Origin: Oscillospiraceae bacterium
Lineage (GTDB): Bacteria > Bacillota > Clostridia > Oscillospirales > Oscillospiraceae
DNA length: 47,123 nucleotides
Direction: 5' to 3'
Assembly: GCA_009780175.1 (NCBI GenBank)
Contig: WRAO01000016.1
Coordinates: 1 to 47,123, forward strand
Below are positions 1-8,235 of this stretch, in pieces. The position numbers and the translations under genes were made by a program. Position 1 is the stretch's first letter, and the number at the start of each line of letters is the position of its first letter. The notes under the pieces were generated by a model, which ran no database searches, was not told the DNA's origin, and was given only the letters and a program-made list of their open reading frames with translations.

Positions 1-140
1 TCCAAGAAGCGTCACACTCCACTGACTTCCGGTGGACATACAACGGCAACTACGTCGTCTGGGAAAACATCCGCACACACCTAGATTGGGCCAGACTAGA
101 AACCCCCACCGCCAGATGGAACGTTATTTCTACGAGCTAG
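1..140 (+). CDS. C-terminal end of an SLH-domain surface protein (partial, 5' end outside window)
   Basis: An open frame enters from the left edge (first full codon at base 3) and stops at TAG 138-140, leaving 45 residues. The piece contains EASHSTDF, then VVWENIRTHLDWARLE. It aligns with the last residues of the SLH protein at 1433-4204, which read QAASNSY, then ERWVALVPVRNWAALERP. Both share the pattern of an A-S-x-S stretch, W, then W-x-x-LE. I infer that this is the tail of a paralogous S-layer-homology protein, normally exported and held to secondary cell-wall polymer. The catalytic or adhesive part lies outside the window. The identification rests on this short similarity only. Confidence 0.6.
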   Translation, partial: QEASHSTDFRWTYNGNYVVWENIRTHLDWARLETPTARWNVISTS

Positions 141-153
141 CTACATGGAACTT

Positions 154-187
154 CTTACCCTTCGGGTCATTTGGCTCGAAGGGTAAG
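154..187. terminator. Hairpin after the SLH fragment, possible terminator
   Basis: A perfect 11-bp inverted repeat, CTTACCCTTCG (154-164) and CGAAGGGTAAG (177-187), has a 12-nt loop and lies 14 bases after the stop at 140. There is no clear T-run on either side, so it may be a weak terminator or a protein-binding palindrome upstream of the Rrf2 pair. Confidence 0.45.
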
Positions 188-232
188 TAAGAAATACAAA
201 GAAACCGGTTTAAGTCAAGTTGAGAAGCAGTG

Positions 233-238
233 TATAAA
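233..238 (+). promoter_or_regulatory. Possible -10 box for the first Rrf2 gene
   Basis: TATAAA lies 22 bases upstream of the likely ATG at 261. The hexamer 17 bases upstream (TTAAGT) is a poor -35, so the site may need an activator. Weak call. Confidence 0.3.
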
Positions 239-260
239 CAAATAGAAAGGGTTGAACAAT

Positions 261-722
261 ATGAAAATGCAAATGTCAGTGGACTACGCGATTCGGATTT
301 TGCAGTATATGCATGAAAACAGGGGTGGGTTGCTAAAGGCGATGGAGATTGCAGATGCCACAGGCGTATCATATAACTTCTACATCAAAATAGCAAACCA
401 GTTGAAAAAAAGTGGGCTGCTTCAGTCTGCGCAAGGGCGTCATGGAGGCTACGTGTTGGGAAGGCCGGCGCAGGATATTAGTATTTATGATGTGTTCAAG
501 TGTATGGAAGGAGAGTTGCAGATAAAAAGTTGCATGAGGGAGCATGCTTTCTGTGCTGGAGGGCCCCCCAGTGATTGTAAACTGCGGACGAGCCTTCAAA
601 AATTACAAAGCAAAATGATTGTAGAAATGTCAAACAAATCGATCGCAGATTTGGCGGATTCGGATTACGAAATTGCCGCGGTTCAAAAAGAGAACATCCT
701 CTATCAAAGTCGCGTTTCTTAA
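261..722 (+). CDS. Rrf2-family transcriptional regulator, probably Fe-S binding (copy 1)
   Basis: This is a 153-residue winged-helix regulator of the Rrf2 family (IscR, NsrR, CymR relatives). The N-terminal VDYAIRILQYM helix, the recognition region and the wing GRHGGYVLGRP match the family. IYDVFKCMEG is followed by three cysteines spaced C-x6-C-x7-C (CMREHAFC, then DC), the place where IscR and NsrR hold an Fe-S cluster, though with longer spacing. The family senses iron-sulfur status, NO or redox. The ATG at 261 is preferred over a TTG at 252 because AGAAAGG (244-250) is 10 bases from the ATG and only one from the TTG. The gene after it is a paralogue about half identical. The target genes are unknown; the adjacent SLH gene is a candidate by position only. 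Confidence 0.85.
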   Translation: MKMQMSVDYAIRILQYMHENRGGLLKAMEIADATGVSYNFYIKIANQLKKSGLLQSAQGRHGGYVLGRPAQDISIYDVFKCMEGELQIKSCMREHAFCAGGPPSDCKLRTSLQKLQSKMIVEMSNKSIADLADSDYEIAAVQKENILYQSRVS

Positions 723-781
723 CAAAAGGCGACGAGCGTTTGATTGGATGAACCGAAACAAACGAAGGGAAGAAAATCAGC

Positions 782-1183
782 ATGCAACTACCAACGGCCG
801 TAGACTATGCGGTGCGGATTTTACAGCATTTATATAAGCATCAAGGTGATGTGCAGACAGCCAAGGACATTGTCATTTCTACGGGTATAGCTTACACCTG
901 CGTTATGAAATTTGCAGTTCGGTTGAAGGAAGAAGGCTTGCTCAACGCTGTACAAGGTCGAAATGGTGGCTATACACCAAGTAAGCCTTCACATGAGATC
1001 AGCATATACGATGTGTTCAAGTGCATTGAAGGCGATCTGCAGATTAGAGATTGCATGCAAAACGGGCAGCACTGCACCAGAAGCGATTCGGATACTTGTA
1101 GTATGTATGCATTTTTTTGTGAGTTGCAAGACGTAATGATTACAGAAATGTCCGAGACAACCATTGCAGATTTGGTGTCATGA
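782..1183 (+). CDS. Rrf2-family transcriptional regulator, probably Fe-S binding (copy 2)
   Basis: This 133-residue Rrf2 regulator is paralogous to its upstream neighbour: AVDYAVRILQHL helix, GRNGGYTPSKP wing, ISIYDVFKCIEG, then the same C-x6-C-x7-C triplet (CMQNGQHC, then TC). It begins 59 bases after the first copy stops, with AAGGGA (765-770) as ribosome site and no obvious promoter of its own, so the two are probably one transcript. It ends just before a strong hairpin terminator. The preserved Cys spacing in two otherwise diverged copies argues that the metal site matters. Whether the two form homodimers or a heterodimer is not visible. Confidence 0.85.
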   Translation: MQLPTAVDYAVRILQHLYKHQGDVQTAKDIVISTGIAYTCVMKFAVRLKEEGLLNAVQGRNGGYTPSKPSHEISIYDVFKCIEGDLQIRDCMQNGQHCTRSDSDTCSMYAFFCELQDVMITEMSETTIADLVS

Positions 1184-1210
1184 TAATCCAAAGTAGTACA
1201 TGATCCGAAG

Positions 1211-1238
1211 CGCCGGATGCCCAATAGGGCATCCGGCG
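1211..1238 (+). terminator. Intrinsic terminator after the Rrf2 pair
   Basis: A perfect 12-bp stem, CGCCGGATGCCC (1211-1222) and GGGCATCCGGCG (1227-1238), with an AATA loop is followed by TATTTCGTC. It closes the Rrf2 transcript. Confidence 0.8.
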
Positions 1239-1327
1239 TATTTCGTCAAAAAGATCTATTTCTGCAACTACATTACGGTTTTTAGTGTGGCGGTGGCCGC
1301 GGACGGGAGAAGCGTGGAAAATACTAT

Positions 1328-1356
1328 TTGTCAAGAAATCGTTTTTTAAGTATAAT
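1328..1356 (+). promoter_or_regulatory. Sigma-A-type promoter for the beta-helix/SLH gene
   Basis: TTGTCA (1328-1333) and TATAAT (1351-1356) are separated by exactly 17 bases in an AT-rich stretch. The leader to the ATG at 1433 is about 70 bases. The remaining intergenic sequence shows nothing else clear. Confidence 0.8.
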
Positions 1357-1432
1357 TTTAAGTTAAGATGTCAAACTATTATACGCTCAATTGAAAAATA
1401 GATATCAAGAAAGAACCAAATGTGGAGGATAT

Positions 1433-4204
1433 ATGAAAAGGCTTTTTTACATTTTTTTAGCGATCATACTTGTTGTCTCAACACTTAGTCCACTTGCGGG
1501 CGCATACACGCAGGCAGATGGACTGGGATTGGAACAAAACATAGAACCGCTCATCACGCCTACCTCTTTCATAACTGTGATGGACGAAGCGGAACTTGTC
1601 GCTGAAATCAGTGTTGGCGCCCCTGTCATTACACTAGGAGCAGATATTTACGTCAGCGGCGCTAACCTTAGCATACCTGCAGATACAGACATAAGGTTAG
1701 AGGGAAGCTTTATCCTAAGTAGGGCAAATAATACAGAACTCGGAAGTTTTATCACGGTTGAAACAGGCGCCAGCTTAACGATTGACGGTGTGCACATAGA
1801 AGCGCCCGCCGGAGTGACAGAGCTTCGCGGCATCGTGGTTAATAATGGTGCTGAGTTGATACTAATTGATGGCAGTATCAGTGGTTTTGAGGTCGCCTCC
1901 AGTTCTGGCGGTGGCGTATACGTCATGTGGGATGGCAGTTTCGAGATGTATGGCGGAGCAATCAGTGGCAATTCCGCCAGCTCTGGCGGTGGTGTATACA
2001 TCGAGAGCGGTAACTTCGAGATGCATGGCGGAACCATCAGCGGCAATACAGCCGGAACAGGCGGTGGGGTGCTCGCTGCTGGCGACACGACGCCCGCCGG
2101 CGCGACATTGTTTAACATGTGGGGCGGCGAAATATCTGGCAATATTGCCACCTCGCACGGTGGCGGTGTGTATTTGGTATGGGCAACATTTGATATGTGG
2201 GACGGCAAAATCAACAACAATACCGTGGACTGGGGCACCGGCCAGTATGGCGGGGGCATCATTCTTGACGCGGATGGAATTTTAAACATGCACGGTGGTG
2301 AATTCAGCGGAAATTCTGCCCCACTTGGAGGCGGCATAGCGACCCATGGCGGGGAATTTACCATGTATGATGGCAGGATCACTGGTAATACTGCAGAGCT
2401 CGGCGGCGGTATTTATGATGAATTTTTTGCATCGTTTCCTCATATATCCACGATACTCGGCGGTGAGATCAGCGGAAATACCGCAATCTTCGGTGGGGGT
2501 ATGTATATAGAACTTGATGCATTCGTTACTGTAACCGATGCTGAAATCATGAATAATACTGCAACGCAAGGTGGCGGCATCTATCTTGCTGCCGCTTCTG
2601 TGCTTACTGTAACCGACACCGAAATCAACGGGAATACCGCGGAACAAGGTGGTGGTATTTATGTGGTCACCACTGCCGAACTAAACGTCACAGGCGCGAG
2701 TTTTATTACCAATAACAGCGCGGAAAGTGGAGGCGGTATCTATACAGAGGCGGTTGTTGACTATAACGCTCTGACCACCGCAGACTATCAAAATATCACA
2801 ACTGCGAGTACAGTTGTATTTCGCGGCAACAACGCTTCGGCAGCCTTTGAGCCGCCGATGAACGCAGACGTAAACTATCCCAATATTCAATATGCGTCCA
2901 GCAGCATCCAGGTAGCGGGCACGTATTGGAACCCCATCAACAATCTTGATATCAACTATATCGGCACGACGCCCTTTTACATTGTGCGCTATTTTGCAAA
3001 TGGCGGCACAGGCACTCATACGGATATCAGCGCTGAAGATACGGTATATACCGTACTAAGCAATGCCGCGGCGGGCATCAGCCGCACAAATTACAATTTT
3101 ACAGACTGGAATACCGAAGCAGATGGAAACGGCACGTCTTATGCAGCGGGCGATACAATAACAATTACCTCAAACGTTGTTCTCTACGCGCAGTGGACAC
3201 CTGCGGCCGTCGCGCAGCACACCGTCACATTCCAAACCGATGCCGGTGGCGTGTTGAACCCGGCGGCTCCGGTAACTGTGGGGGTCGACATAGGCGAAAC
3301 GCTCACAGCAACACAGATCCCGACGCCTGTGCCCAATGCCGGACACAACTTTGTAGGCTGGCGGCAAGGCACGGCAAGTCCGATTTCAACGACAAAGCTT
3401 TTAACCTTGCCGATCACAGCAGACACGACATTTGCAGCAGTGTTCGCGCCCAACAATGGAGGAGGTAATGGTGGCGGGACAACACCGCCCCCGCAATTGC
3501 CCTCTCGGCAAGCATATCTGATCGGCGCAGAAGGGCATATTCATCCAAATGCAAACATCACCCGCGCTGAAGTTGCGACTATTTTCTTCCGTTTAATCAG
3601 CGACAACATGCGTACAGCAAACTGGAGCCAAACAAACTCGTATTCTGATGTAACGCGTGAGAATTGGTTTAACAATGCAGTTTCTACGACCACACAACTC
3701 GGCATTTTCAGAGGCAGACCAGACGGAACATTTGCGCCAAATGAATCTATCACGCGAGCGGAACTGGCTGCGGCTGCGGCACGTTTCATGAATGCAGCTG
3801 GAATTTTGGACGCCGATGAAGATCTGTTCAGCGATATCTACGGACATTGGGCAAGTGCATATGTCAATGCGGCAGCTATGAATGATTGGGTGCAAGGCCC
3901 CTACGGGCAAGGTGGTGCGTTCTATCCGGATCGCCCAATTACCCGTGCGGAAACAGCGGCGATCATCAACCGGATATTCAATCGTTTGCCGGAGTCCACA
4001 GCGGATCTGTTGCCGAATATGCGCACCTGGCCGGATAACGCAAACACAGGTGCATGGTACTATTTATATCTCCAGGCAGCGTCTAACTCTTATACCTTCA
4101 CAATGAGGCCGGGCAGCATTCATGAGCGTTGGGTTGCACTTGTCCCTGTGCGCAACTGGGCGGCTCTGGAGCGGCCAGACTCCACACCCACGGGGTTTTA
4201 CTAG
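1433..4204 (+). CDS. Beta-helix surface protein with InlB-like repeats and three SLH domains
   Basis: This is a 923-residue exported protein. The ATG at 1433 follows GGAGG (1424-1428) and begins a signal peptide (MKRLFYIFLAIILVV, probable cleavage after AGA near residue 24). Residues about 60-445 are tandem units of the type M-x-GG-x-I-S-GNTA-x-GGG-[IV]-Y, expected to wind into a right-handed beta-helix as in polymorphic or pectate-lyase-like surface proteins. Two InlB/Flg_new-type repeats follow (about 516-585, ending in LYAQWTP, and 592-674), then a Gly-rich linker and three SLH modules (about 692-885; motifs ITRAE, GIFRG, ITRAE). The SLH modules should bind pyruvylated cell-wall polymer, placing the helix on the surface as an adhesin or glycan-binding stalk; no catalytic residues are recognisable. 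Its extreme C-terminus matches the fragment at the left edge. It is transcribed alone. Confidence 0.9.
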   Translation: MKRLFYIFLAIILVVSTLSPLAGAYTQADGLGLEQNIEPLITPTSFITVMDEAELVAEISVGAPVITLGADIYVSGANLSIPADTDIRLEGSFILSRANNTELGSFITVETGASLTIDGVHIEAPAGVTELRGIVVNNGAELILIDGSISGFEVASSSGGGVYVMWDGSFEMYGGAISGNSASSGGGVYIESGNFEMHGGTISGNTAGTGGGVLAAGDTTPAGATLFNMWGGEISGNIATSHGGGVYLVWATFDMWDGKINNNTVDWGTGQYGGGIILDADGILNMHGGEFSGNSAPLGGGIATHGGEFTMYDGRITGNTAELGGGIYDEFFASFPHISTILGGEISGNTAIFGGGMYIELDAFVTVTDAEIMNNTATQGGGIYLAAASVLTVTDTEINGNTAEQGGGIYVVTTAELNVTGASFITNNSAESGGGIYTEAVVDYNALTTADYQNITTASTVVFRGNNASAAFEPPMNADVNYPNIQYASSSIQVAGTYWNPINNLDINYIGTTPFYIVRYFANGGTGTHTDISAEDTVYTVLSNAAAGISRTNYNFTDWNTEADGNGTSYAAGDTITITSNVVLYAQWTPAAVAQHTVTFQTDAGGVLNPAAPVTVGVDIGETLTATQIPTPVPNAGHNFVGWRQGTASPISTTKLLTLPITADTTFAAVFAPNNGGGNGGGTTPPPQLPSRQAYLIGAEGHIHPNANITRAEVATIFFRLISDNMRTANWSQTNSYSDVTRENWFNNAVSTTTQLGIFRGRPDGTFAPNESITRAELAAAAARFMNAAGILDADEDLFSDIYGHWASAYVNAAAMNDWVQGPYGQGGAFYPDRPITRAETAAIINRIFNRLPESTADLLPNMRTWPDNANTGAWYYLYLQAASNSYTFTMRPGSIHERWVALVPVRNWAALERPDSTPTGFY

Positions 4205-4312
4205 GGATAGAGGCAGAAGAACTAAATGTGGCAAGCGTATAACCGGCAGTAGGCGGTCTTGAAATGCGGCAGGGCGCATCCACGCAGGGAATCAAATTTC
4301 GCATCAAACAGA

Positions 4313-4348
4313 GCAGAGGCACGGCTAATTTTTTAGCCGTGCCTCTGC
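4313..4348. terminator. Strong bidirectional-type terminator after the SLH gene
   Basis: A perfect 16-bp stem, GCAGAGGCACGGCTAA (4313-4328) and its complement (4333-4348), has a TTTT loop and is followed by TTTATAAT. The A/T-rich loop-proximal part is typical of Rho-independent terminators. The 108 bases between the stop and this hairpin hold nothing recognisable. Confidence 0.85.
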
Positions 4349-4398
4349 TTTATAATATCGTCTACATAGCAATGAAGGCATGTCAAACTAGTCTCCCT

Positions 4399-4427
4399 TT
4401 GCTCCACAAGCAAAATCATGCTATAAT
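4399..4427 (+). promoter_or_regulatory. Promoter for mnmG
   Basis: TTGCTC (4399-4404), a 17-base spacer and TATAAT (4422-4427) lie 43 bases ahead of the mnmG start. Confidence 0.75.
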
Positions 4428-4469
4428 ATACCCAATGACTCAAAGCAAAAACAGAGAGGACACGCCACC

Positions 4470-6347
4470 ATGCACTTCATCGCCCAAACATACGACATCG
4501 CCGTCATCGGCGCGGGCCACGCAGGCATCGAGGCCGCGCTGGCGGCCGCCCGGATGGGGCTCCGAACCATCTGCTTCGCCATCAATCTCGACAGTGTGGG
4601 CAACCTGCCCTGTAACCCCGCCATCGGCGGCACAGGCAAGGGACACCTCGTCCGCGAACTGGACGCGCTCGGCGGCGAGATGGGCAAAGCGGCGGATGCG
4701 TCTTGCATCCAATATCGTATGCTCGGGGCCTCAAAAGGCCCTGCGGTCCAATCGCTCCGGGCGCAAGCGGATCGGCGGGAATATCAGAAGATCATGAAAC
4801 AGACCCTGGAGCAACAGGAAAACCTGTCGCTCAAACAGGGCGAAGTCGTCGCCATCGGCGTGGAAAACGGCAAAGTGACCAGCGTCACAACCCGCACAGG
4901 GGCCATCTATCCCTGCCAAGCCGCCATTATCGCCTCGGGAACATTCTTAAACGGCCGCACCATCGTCGGCGAATGTGTACAAGACGGTGGGCCGGACGGA
5001 CTATTTGCTGCGACGTCTTTGTCAGACTGCCTCCTCCAACTCGACCTGCCGCTCCAACGCTTCAAAACCGGCACCCCGCCTCGCGTCGCCGCGCGGACAG
5101 TAGATTTTAGCGAAATGGAAATCCATCCCGGCGATGAAGAGCCCGAACCTTTCTCCTTCTCGACAGAGTGCGCACCGACCAATCGGGTCGTCTGTCATCT
5201 CACCTACACCAGCGAGGAGACTCACGAGATTATCCGCGCCAACATCCACCGCAGTCCGATGTATTCCGGCGTCATCGCGGGGACAGGGACGCGATATTGC
5301 CCCTCCATCGAAGACAAGATCATGCGCTTCCCGGATAAAACCAGGCACCAACTCTTCGTCGAACCCATGGGACTCAGCACGGACGAACTCTACATCCAAG
5401 GATTTAGCTCCTCCCTGCCGGAAGAGGTGCAACTTCAAATGATGCGCACCATCCCGGGCCTCCGCCACGCCGAGATGATGCGCCCGGCCTATGCGATCGA
5501 ATACGACTGCATTGATCCCACCGCGCTCCTGCCGACGCTGGAGACGAAGCAAATCTCCGGCCTCTACGGCGCCGGGCAATTCAATGGGTCCTCCGGCTAT
5601 GAAGAGGCGGCGGTGCAGGGTTATGTGGCGGGCGTCAACGCGGCGCTCAAGATCAAGGGTGAAGAACCGCTCATCATCCGCCGAAACCAAGCCTACATCG
5701 GCGCCTTGATCGACGATCTTGTCACCCGCGGCACCAAAGAACCCTACCGCATGATGACCAGCCGCACCGAATATCGGCTCATCCACCGGCAAGACAACGC
5801 CGATCTGCGCATGGCGGCAATCGGCAATCGGGTCGGCCTGGTGTCAGATGAGGCCTTGCGAGCGGTGAAAGAAAAATACGAAACCGTTGCGCAAGAAATC
5901 AAGCGTCTCGGCGAGACACACCTCCCGCCGTCCGAGGCCCTGACCACCTTCCTTAAGACAAAAGGAGAGGCGCCACCCCCTTCCGGCATCAGCCTCCAAG
6001 CGCTGATCCGCAGGCCGGGGCTTACCTATGCCGATCTTGCTCCATTCGACCCCGCCCGTCCTTCATTGGATCGTCGTACCGCCGAGCAGGTCGAGATCGC
6101 GATCAAATACGAGGGTTATATCGTGCGCCAACAGCGGCAAGTCGAGGCCTTCGCCAAGGCGGAGGCGAGGGCCATTCCCGCCGACATCGACTACGACCAA
6201 ATCCAAGGTCTCTGCTTGGAAGCACGGCAAAAATTGACCGCAGTCCGCCCGCAAAACCTGGGACAGGCAGGCCGTATTTCCGGCGTTAGCCCGGCAGACC
6301 TCACGGCCCTGATGATCTGGCTAGAGCATGGAAAGAGAGAAAAATAG
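4470..6347 (+). CDS. mnmG: tRNA uridine-5-carboxymethylaminomethyl modification enzyme MnmG (GidA)
   Basis: This 625-residue flavoprotein works with the GTPase MnmE to build the cmnm5 group on wobble U34 of several tRNAs, using FAD and methylene-tetrahydrofolate. Visible marks are the FAD dinucleotide motif [13 protein letters not shown] near residue 8, [12 protein letters not shown] near 48, the conserved cysteine in [11 protein letters not shown] near 277, and the second nucleotide region [12 protein letters not shown]. The C-terminal helical domain, which contacts MnmE and tRNA, is complete. Length is normal. The start has GAGAGGA at 4454-4460. In many Firmicutes mnmG lies beside mnmE and rsmG near the origin; here it stands alone ahead of ddh. 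Confidence 0.97.
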   Translation: MHFIAQTYDIAVIGAGHAGIEAALAAARMGLRTICFAINLDSVGNLPCNPAIGGTGKGHLVRELDALGGEMGKAADASCIQYRMLGASKGPAVQSLRAQADRREYQKIMKQTLEQQENLSLKQGEVVAIGVENGKVTSVTTRTGAIYPCQAAIIASGTFLNGRTIVGECVQDGGPDGLFAATSLSDCLLQLDLPLQRFKTGTPPRVAARTVDFSEMEIHPGDEEPEPFSFSTECAPTNRVVCHLTYTSEETHEIIRANIHRSPMYSGVIAGTGTRYCPSIEDKIMRFPDKTRHQLFVEPMGLSTDELYIQGFSSSLPEEVQLQMMRTIPGLRHAEMMRPAYAIEYDCIDPTALLPTLETKQISGLYGAGQFNGSSGYEEAAVQGYVAGVNAALKIKGEEPLIIRRNQAYIGALIDDLVTRGTKEPYRMMTSRTEYRLIHRQDNADLRMAAIGNRVGLVSDEALRAVKEKYETVAQEIKRLGETHLPPSEALTTFLKTKGEAPPPSGISLQALIRRPGLTYADLAPFDPARPSLDRRTAEQVEIAIKYEGYIVRQQRQVEAFAKAEARAIPADIDYDQIQGLCLEARQKLTAVRPQNLGQAGRISGVSPADLTALMIWLEHGKREK

Positions 6348-6367
6348 TAGATTTTGCTTGCGCTATA

Positions 6368-6376
6368 TGGTATGAT
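6368..6376 (+). promoter_or_regulatory. Extended -10 promoter element for ddh
   Basis: TGG-TATGAT forms an extended -10 (TGn) element without a convincing -35. It lies 28 bases before the ddh start, which has AAGGTGAGG (6387-6395) as ribosome site. Confidence 0.5.
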
Positions 6377-6404
6377 TTATTTTTAGAAGGTGAGGTAATA
6401 AAGC

Positions 6405-7295
6405 ATGCTAAACATAGCAATCGTAGGATATGGTAACATCGGAAAAGCCGTTATCGAGGCCATTGACGCGGCGAAGGACATGGAACTCGTCGGCGTCATC
6501 ATGCGCGCCTCGTCGCTCACGAAGCCGCAAGTCTCCGTCCCTGTTGTGGACGAGGTTGGTAACTTGCCCACAAAGCCGGATGTCGTTATTCTCTGTTCAC
6601 CCTCGCGCACGATTCCTGAAGTGGCGGAACCCTATCTCCTGCAAGGTATCAGCACGGTAGACAGCTATGATATCCACTCCGATATCTGGGAACTCCGCGA
6701 ACGGCTCGGTGCCGCTGCCAAAAAAGGAGGCAGCGTAGCCCTCGTCGCGACCGGCTTTGATCCAGGCGGAGATTCTGTGATCCGCGCCCTCTTGGAAGTA
6801 TTTGCGCCGCAAGGCAAAACCTACACCAATTTCGGCCCCGGTATGAGCATGGGACATACCGCCGCCGTCAAGGCGATAGCGGGCGTGAAAAACGCCATGT
6901 CTGTCACCATCCCGCTCGGCACGGGGATACACAGACGCCTCGTCTACATCGAGCCGCACGAGGGTTATGACTTTGACGAGATCACAAAAACCCTCAAAGC
7001 GGACCCCTATTTCTCCAAAGACGAAACCCATGTCTTCCTCGAACACGATATCGAATCGCTCAAAGATGTCGGCCACGGCGTGAACCTGGTCCGCAAAGGG
7101 GTTTCGGGTAAGACGCACAATCAACTCTTCGAGTTTGACATGCGGATCAATAACCCGGCCCTCACCGCGCAAGTTATGGTCGCCAGCGCGCGGGCCTGCA
7201 AAAAGCAAGCGCCGGGCGCATACACCATGATTGAGATTCCTATGATCGACTTGCTCGAGGGGAGCAGGGAAGATCACGTCAGAAGACTGGTCTAA
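6405..7295 (+). CDS. ddh: meso-diaminopimelate D-dehydrogenase
   Basis: This 296-residue NADPH-dependent enzyme converts tetrahydrodipicolinate and ammonia to meso-diaminopimelate in one step, supplying peptidoglycan cross-links and lysine. The N-terminal Rossmann motif VGYGNIGKAV (residues 7-16) binds NADPH. ATGFDPGGDSV, FGPGMSMGHTAAVK and the closing region NPALTAQVMVASARA match the family closely. Length is typical. The gene is monocistronic: its own extended -10 promoter precedes it and a strong hairpin follows. Presence of Ddh suggests the organism can make diaminopimelate without the acylated branch, but the other lysine genes are not in view. Confidence 0.95.
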   Translation: MLNIAIVGYGNIGKAVIEAIDAAKDMELVGVIMRASSLTKPQVSVPVVDEVGNLPTKPDVVILCSPSRTIPEVAEPYLLQGISTVDSYDIHSDIWELRERLGAAAKKGGSVALVATGFDPGGDSVIRALLEVFAPQGKTYTNFGPGMSMGHTAAVKAIAGVKNAMSVTIPLGTGIHRRLVYIEPHEGYDFDEITKTLKADPYFSKDETHVFLEHDIESLKDVGHGVNLVRKGVSGKTHNQLFEFDMRINNPALTAQVMVASARACKKQAPGAYTMIEIPMIDLLEGSREDHVRRLV

Positions 7296-7312
7296 TCCAA
7301 TACACGCAAATC

Positions 7313-7343
7313 AAGCGGGCTGACACACTGTGTCAGCCCGCTT
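7313..7343. terminator. Bidirectional terminator between ddh and the convergent lipoprotein gene
   Basis: AAGCGGGCTGACACA (7313-7327) pairs with the complementary arm at 7329-7343 around a tiny loop. TTTTC follows on the plus strand and a T-rich run follows on the minus strand, so it can end both convergent transcripts. Confidence 0.85.
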
Positions 7344-7344
7344 T

Positions 7345-8226
7345 TCATTGTTCTGTGAGGTCTATCGCCAAATGCATCCTGCAGCCGAAGGCATCGGTGT
7401 CCCCGGTGCGTATGTAAAAGATTGCTGCGACTTCGTCCATGAGAACGGCGTCTACATAGCCCTGTTCGAAGGCGAGCAGGGCCTGGCAAAGGGAATCGTG
7501 AATTTCAATCTCGTGAAGTCTGTCTCGGAAACTCTCGTTTTCCGCCAGGGCCCACTCTGCCGCCGAATCGGAGCGTATGGCTACGACATTTCCCCGCACA
7601 CCGCGCATATTGCGGATACCGGAGTTGCTCATCGTGACGAACACCTGATTGTTCCGCATATAGGGGTTGGTATAGTACAGCCGGTCCGGGATCCGCCCCG
7701 CAAGAGTCACGCCGCCCCAGAGGGCGTCGATATTACCGCTGGCGAGCTCAAACTCGCGGTTTCCCCACTGAATAGGGAGTAGTTCCAGCGTCCAGTCGAA
7801 ATAGTCAGCTACGGCCCGCGCGAGATCGATGTCAAATCCCACCAGTTCGCCGGCGGGATTGAAGAAGCTCATGGGCGCCGCGGCTACATCAAACCCAACA
7901 ATAAAAGTTGTCCGCTCCCGAACCTCGCCGAGGTTGGCGACGGCATATAGATTCGGCCGAATAATCGTGGGATCGTAGCCAAACCAAAACCGCGCGATCT
8001 GGCTGACTGTCCCGTCGGCGGCGAGCACTTGCAAAGCGGCGTCGACCTGGTCCCGAAGCGCTGCGTTACCCTGACGAAAGGCGACGCCGAATTCATAGGT
8101 TTCCAACGTCCCGCTCAGAATAATTGGCGTAGGAATATAGCCCTCTCGCTCACCGCCGTCGCAGCCGGCGAGCGTTCCGAGTAAGAGAGCCGCGATCAAT
8201 AAGAAAGCAATCATGCGAAGTTTCAT
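7345..8226 (-). CDS. Amino-acid-type solute-binding lipoprotein, apparently circularly permuted
   Basis: This 293-residue lipoprotein has the lipobox LAGC at residues 18-21. Residues about 95-293 carry the usual family-3 solute-binding fold: FIVGFDVAAAPMSFF, GFDIDLARAVADYF, SGNIDALWGGVTL and GYVDAVLMDEVAAIFY. The segment that should come last (G-I-A-F-x-K-G-x-x-x-LRD-x-V ... DGT ... KWFG, compare GlnH) is absent there. It occurs instead at residues about 45-85 as FGVAFRQGNAALRDQVDAAL, then ADGTVSQIARFWFG. The protein ends exactly where that segment should start, so the whole fold is present in permuted order. No permease or ATPase gene adjoins it. It follows dut by 9 bases, with GAGG inside the end of dut as ribosome site. 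It may be an orphan receptor for an ABC importer encoded elsewhere. Confidence 0.85.
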   Translation of the reverse strand: MKLRMIAFLLIAALLLGTLAGCDGGEREGYIPTPIILSGTLETYEFGVAFRQGNAALRDQVDAALQVLAADGTVSQIARFWFGYDPTIIRPNLYAVANLGEVRERTTFIVGFDVAAAPMSFFNPAGELVGFDIDLARAVADYFDWTLELLPIQWGNREFELASGNIDALWGGVTLAGRIPDRLYYTNPYMRNNQVFVTMSNSGIRNMRGVRGNVVAIRSDSAAEWALAENESFRDRLHEIEIHDSLCQALLAFEQGYVDAVLMDEVAAIFYIRTGDTDAFGCRMHLAIDLTEQ

Positions 8227-8235
8227 GAAAATCCT

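Noticed and set aside
1648-2382. Antisense frame within the beta-helix gene, rich in Pro
   Set aside because: A mirror of the Gly-rich coding repeat (GGC/GGT read backward gives Pro/Ala); no start signals.
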